Shown here: positions 6,695 through 8,083 of the stretch, piece by piece | Position numbering within the stretch: the stretch's first letter is position 1 | Layout: the number at the start of each line of letters is the position of its first letter | Source of the DNA: Hyphomicrobiaceae bacterium | GTDB taxonomy: Bacteria > Pseudomonadota > Alphaproteobacteria > Rhizobiales > MH13 | Reading direction: 5' to 3' | Assembly: GCA_020442235.1 (NCBI GenBank) | Contig: JAGRKQ010000124.1 | Location: forward strand, 7,620 to 15,702 | DNA: 8,083 bases | Position numbers and translations under genes: made by a program | Notes under the pieces: model-generated | The model's database searches: none | What the model was told of the DNA's origin: nothing | What the model saw: the letters and a program-made list of their open reading frames with translations, nothing else

Positions 6695-6739
6695 CCCATC
6701 AAACCGTGTGCGCGGCAAACTGGCGTGAGATCAAGAAAC

Positions 6740-6829
6740 TGGCGGAGAGGGGGGGATTCGAACCCCCGATAGAGTTGCCCCTATGCCGCATTTCGAGTGC
6801 GGTGCTTTCAACCACTCAGCCACCTCTCC
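6740..6829 (-). tRNA. tRNA-Ser, anticodon CGA
   Basis: A complete 90-nt class II tRNA. The acceptor stem is GGAGAGG (6829-6823) paired with CCTCTCC (6750-6744), followed by discriminator G and an encoded CCA (6742-6740). The D arm contains GGCTGAGTGGTTGAAAGC, and the anticodon stem CCGCA/TGCGG encloses the loop CTCGAAA with CGA at 6795-6793. A long variable arm (ATAG...CTAT) and a T arm with GGTTCGAAT follow. The long variable arm and anticodon CGA identify serine, reading UCG codons. It is transcribed away from rplU. Confidence 0.97.
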
Positions 6830-6867
6830 GCGGGAAGCCGTCTGACGGCCTCGTCAAAAGCCGCGGG

Positions 6868-6896
6868 ACCATAGTGAAGGCGCTGCGCGATGACAA
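6868..6896 (-). promoter_or_regulatory. Promoter of tRNA-Ser
   Basis: On the minus strand TTGTCA (6896-6891) and TATGGT (6873-6868) are separated by exactly 17 bp. This fits a sigma-70 type housekeeping promoter. The predicted start near 6861 leaves a leader of about 32 nt before the mature tRNA 5' end at 6829. Confidence 0.6.
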
Positions 6897-6992
6897 GCGC
6901 CCAAAAGCGCTTTTCGCAGGATGATCTTCGGCGTGTCCAGGCTGGCCGGTCCGGCCTTGCGGGATCGCGGCAAGCGGGCGGGGCAGGCGCGA

Positions 6993-7021
6993 TTGACGAG
7001 GCGGACGCCTTCCACTATAGA
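6993..7021 (+). promoter_or_regulatory. Promoter of rplU-rpmA
   Basis: TTGACG (6993-6998) and TATAGA (7016-7021; CTATAG when shifted by one) are separated by 17 bp, a strong match to the alphaproteobacterial housekeeping promoter. Transcription would begin near 7028. A perfect palindrome AAAAGCGCTTTT at 6903-6914 lies between this promoter and the divergent tRNA promoter. Confidence 0.65.
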
Positions 7022-7027
7022 CCCGGC

Positions 7028-7184
7028 GCAAGCGCGTCTCGCGAGGGGCGCGCGGTTTCGTTTGCGCGCCTGTGGGCCGGATTCCGGTCAAGGCGGGCAG
7101 GCGGTCCGACAACAACCCGACTGAAAGAAGCTGCCGGGGGCCCTTCAAGGGGCCGAGCCGGGGCCGAACACAAAGGACAAGAAG
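7028..7184 (+). other. Structured 5' leader of the rplU mRNA
   Basis: The predicted untranslated leader is about 157 nt. It contains a 7-bp perfect GC hairpin (GGCGCGC 7047-7053 with GCGCGCC 7064-7070, 10-nt loop) and a second stem GGCCC/GGGCC (7139-7143 with 7150-7154) 20 nt before the start codon's AAGGA. L21 leaders act as autoregulatory sites in some bacteria; whether this one does is inference. Confidence 0.4.
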
Positions 7185-7820
7185 ATGTTCGCAGTCATCC
7201 GCACCGGCGGCAAGCAGTATCGCGTTGCCGCAGAGGATGTCATCCGGGTCGAGAAGCTCGACGCCGGTGTCAATGATTCCGTCACTTTCGCCGACGTTCT
7301 GATGATCGGCGGCGAGGATGGCCTCACCGTCGGCGCCCCGCTCATCGAGGGCGCCTCGGTCATCGGCGAAGTGCTCGACCAGGCCCGTTCGCGCAAGGTC
7401 ATCATTTTCAAGAAGCGTCGCCGCCAGAATTCGCGCCGCAAGAACGGCCACCGCCAGCACTACACCGAGGTCAAGATCACCGAGATCCTGGCCGCGGGCG
7501 CCAAGCCGTCGACGAAGAAGGCTGCCAAGAAGGCCGATGAAGCGCCGAAGGCCGAAGAGGCTGTGGCCGAGACCGCGGCCGTGACGCCGCTGTTCACCGC
7601 GCCGGAAGGCGCCGCCGACGATCTGAAGAAGATCTCCGGCGTCGGCAAGGTGCTGGAAGGCAAGCTGAACGCGCTCGGCATCACCACCTATGCGCAGATC
7701 GCCGCCTTCACCGCGGACGACATCGCCCGCGTCGACGACGTGCTCAACTTCAAGGGCCGCATCGACCGCGAAAACTGGGTCGAGCAGGCCACGACGCTCA
7801 TGAACGAGGCGAACGGCTGA
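7185..7820 (+). CDS. rplU: Large ribosomal subunit protein L21 with C-terminal helix-hairpin-helix extension
   Basis: Residues 1-104 are a standard bL21: MFAVIRTGGKQYRVA at the start, FKKRRRQNSRRKNGHRQHYT at 75-94, ending near ITEILAAG. The usual protein is only about 100 residues. Here 211 residues are encoded: an Ala/Lys/Glu/Pro-rich linker (about 105-142) leads to a helix-hairpin-helix module (about 145-208), with DDLKKISGVGKVLEGKLNAL and GITTYAQIAAFT. Such tails occur in several Hyphomicrobiales families, so the extension is probably a lineage trait and not a misassembly. The core binds 23S rRNA in the 50S subunit; the role of the tail is unknown. AAGGA lies 7 nt before the ATG. The gene is followed after 35 bp by rpmA, as is usual. 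Confidence 0.95.
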   Translation: MFAVIRTGGKQYRVAAEDVIRVEKLDAGVNDSVTFADVLMIGGEDGLTVGAPLIEGASVIGEVLDQARSRKVIIFKKRRRQNSRRKNGHRQHYTEVKITEILAAGAKPSTKKAAKKADEAPKAEEAVAETAAVTPLFTAPEGAADDLKKISGVGKVLEGKLNALGITTYAQIAAFTADDIARVDDVLNFKGRIDRENWVEQATTLMNEANG

Positions 7821-7855
7821 GCCGCCGCGCCCCTTAAGGTCAAGGAGAACCTCCC

Positions 7856-8083
7856 ATGGCACACAAGAAAGCAGGCGGCTCCTCGCGCAACGGTCGCGAT
7901 ACAGCAGGCCGCCGTCTCGGCGTGAAGAAGTTCGGCGGCGAAGCCGTCATCGCCGGCAACATCATCATCCGCCAGCGCGGCACCAAGTGCAAGCCGAGCA
8001 CCAATCTCGCCCTCGGCAAGGATCACACGATCTTCGCCCTCGTCGTTTGCGAGGTCGCCTTCTCCAAAAAGGCCGCCCGGACC
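7856..8083 (+). CDS. rpmA: Large ribosomal subunit protein L27, 3' end beyond the window
   Basis: The first 76 residues are present. The N-terminus [15 protein letters not shown] and [16 protein letters not shown] are typical bL27, the protein whose N-terminal arm reaches the peptidyl transferase centre. After RQRGTK the sequence departs from the family: [17 protein letters not shown] stands where W/F-H-x-G-x-N-V-G-x-G-x-DHT(L/I)FA is expected. Later there is VVCEVAF, and KKAART in place of KKANGRT. The frame is intact and codon use is normal. AAGGAG lies 8 nt before the ATG. It is co-transcribed with rplU. Confidence 0.93.
   Translation, partial: MAHKKAGGSSRNGRDTAGRRLGVKKFGGEAVIAGNIIIRQRGTKCKPSTNLALGKDHTIFALVVCEVAFSKKAART

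Larger units (their letters stand above)
6395..6739. other. Non-coding stretch between the SGNH gene and tRNA-Ser
   Basis: This 345-bp region is AT-richer than the core genes. I see no credible gene in it: open frames on both strands lack a ribosome binding site and recognisable protein features. It holds a possible promoter for the SGNH gene, a possible terminator for the tRNA, a 9-bp direct repeat AAATTCAAA (6638-6646 and 6650-6658), and a 5-bp inverted repeat CCTTA/TAAGG at 6405-6420 just upstream of the SGNH ribosome binding site. No integrase fragment or copy of the tRNA 3' end is visible. Confidence 0.6.

Noticed and set aside
6477..6728. Small plus-strand frame (83 codons) and its opposite (6470-6718) in the gap next to tRNA-Ser
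   Set aside because: Neither has a ribosome binding site, a credible start or any recognisable motif.
6706..6924. Small plus-strand frame beginning in front of tRNA-Ser and reading GGFEPP
   Set aside because: This is the well-known false protein produced by translating the antisense of a tRNA T arm.
6816..7862. 348-codon minus-strand open frame opposite rplU
   Set aside because: It is antisense to a certain ribosomal gene and runs through its promoter and into the tRNA-Ser region. It is open only because of GC-rich codon bias.

Overview
The window is most likely from an alphaproteobacterium, probably of the order Hyphomicrobiales (Rhizobiales). The evidence is GC-rich coding DNA, a ribosomal protein L21 with a long C-terminal helix-hairpin-helix tail, an rplU-rpmA pair diverging from a tRNA-Ser gene, and alphaproteobacterial-looking promoters (TTGAC-type -35, CTATAG-type -10). 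The genus cannot be fixed from the sequence alone.

Left part (1-2816), GC-rich and ordinary in composition. Two minus-strand YeeE/YedE-type membrane proteins (the second cut by the window edge) form a sulfur-compound transport pair. A plus-strand family 2 glycosyltransferase of the WaaE-like type diverges from them. It runs tail to tail into a minus-strand TetR regulator. The TetR gene diverges from a small plus-strand PAS_5 (PF07310-like) protein, and the gap between them holds an inverted repeat with the look of a TetR operator.

Middle part (2804-6739). A minus-strand Tat-type lipoprotein of the serine beta-lactamase-like family overlaps the PAS gene tail to tail by 13 bp. Next, on the minus strand, is a 767-residue secreted SGNH/GDSL hydrolase. 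It is strikingly AT-rich against its neighbours, cysteine-rich, and has about 240 residues of unrecognised N-terminal region. Two perfect tandem hairpins lie in its last codons and a 10-bp inverted repeat lies inside the gene. It sits directly downstream of the 3' end of tRNA-Ser, a classic place for acquired DNA, but no integrase or att duplication is visible.

Right part (6740-8083), core genome. tRNA-Ser(CGA) on the minus strand and rplU-rpmA on the plus strand are transcribed divergently, each with a recognisable promoter. The rplU leader is about 157 nt and structured. L21 has an HhH extension, and the partial L27 departs markedly from the family consensus in its central and C-terminal part.

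I find no CRISPR array, transposase, toxin-antitoxin pair or phage gene. The best candidate for something undescribed is the SGNH protein with its unknown N-terminal region. The L21 tail and the unusual L27 come next.
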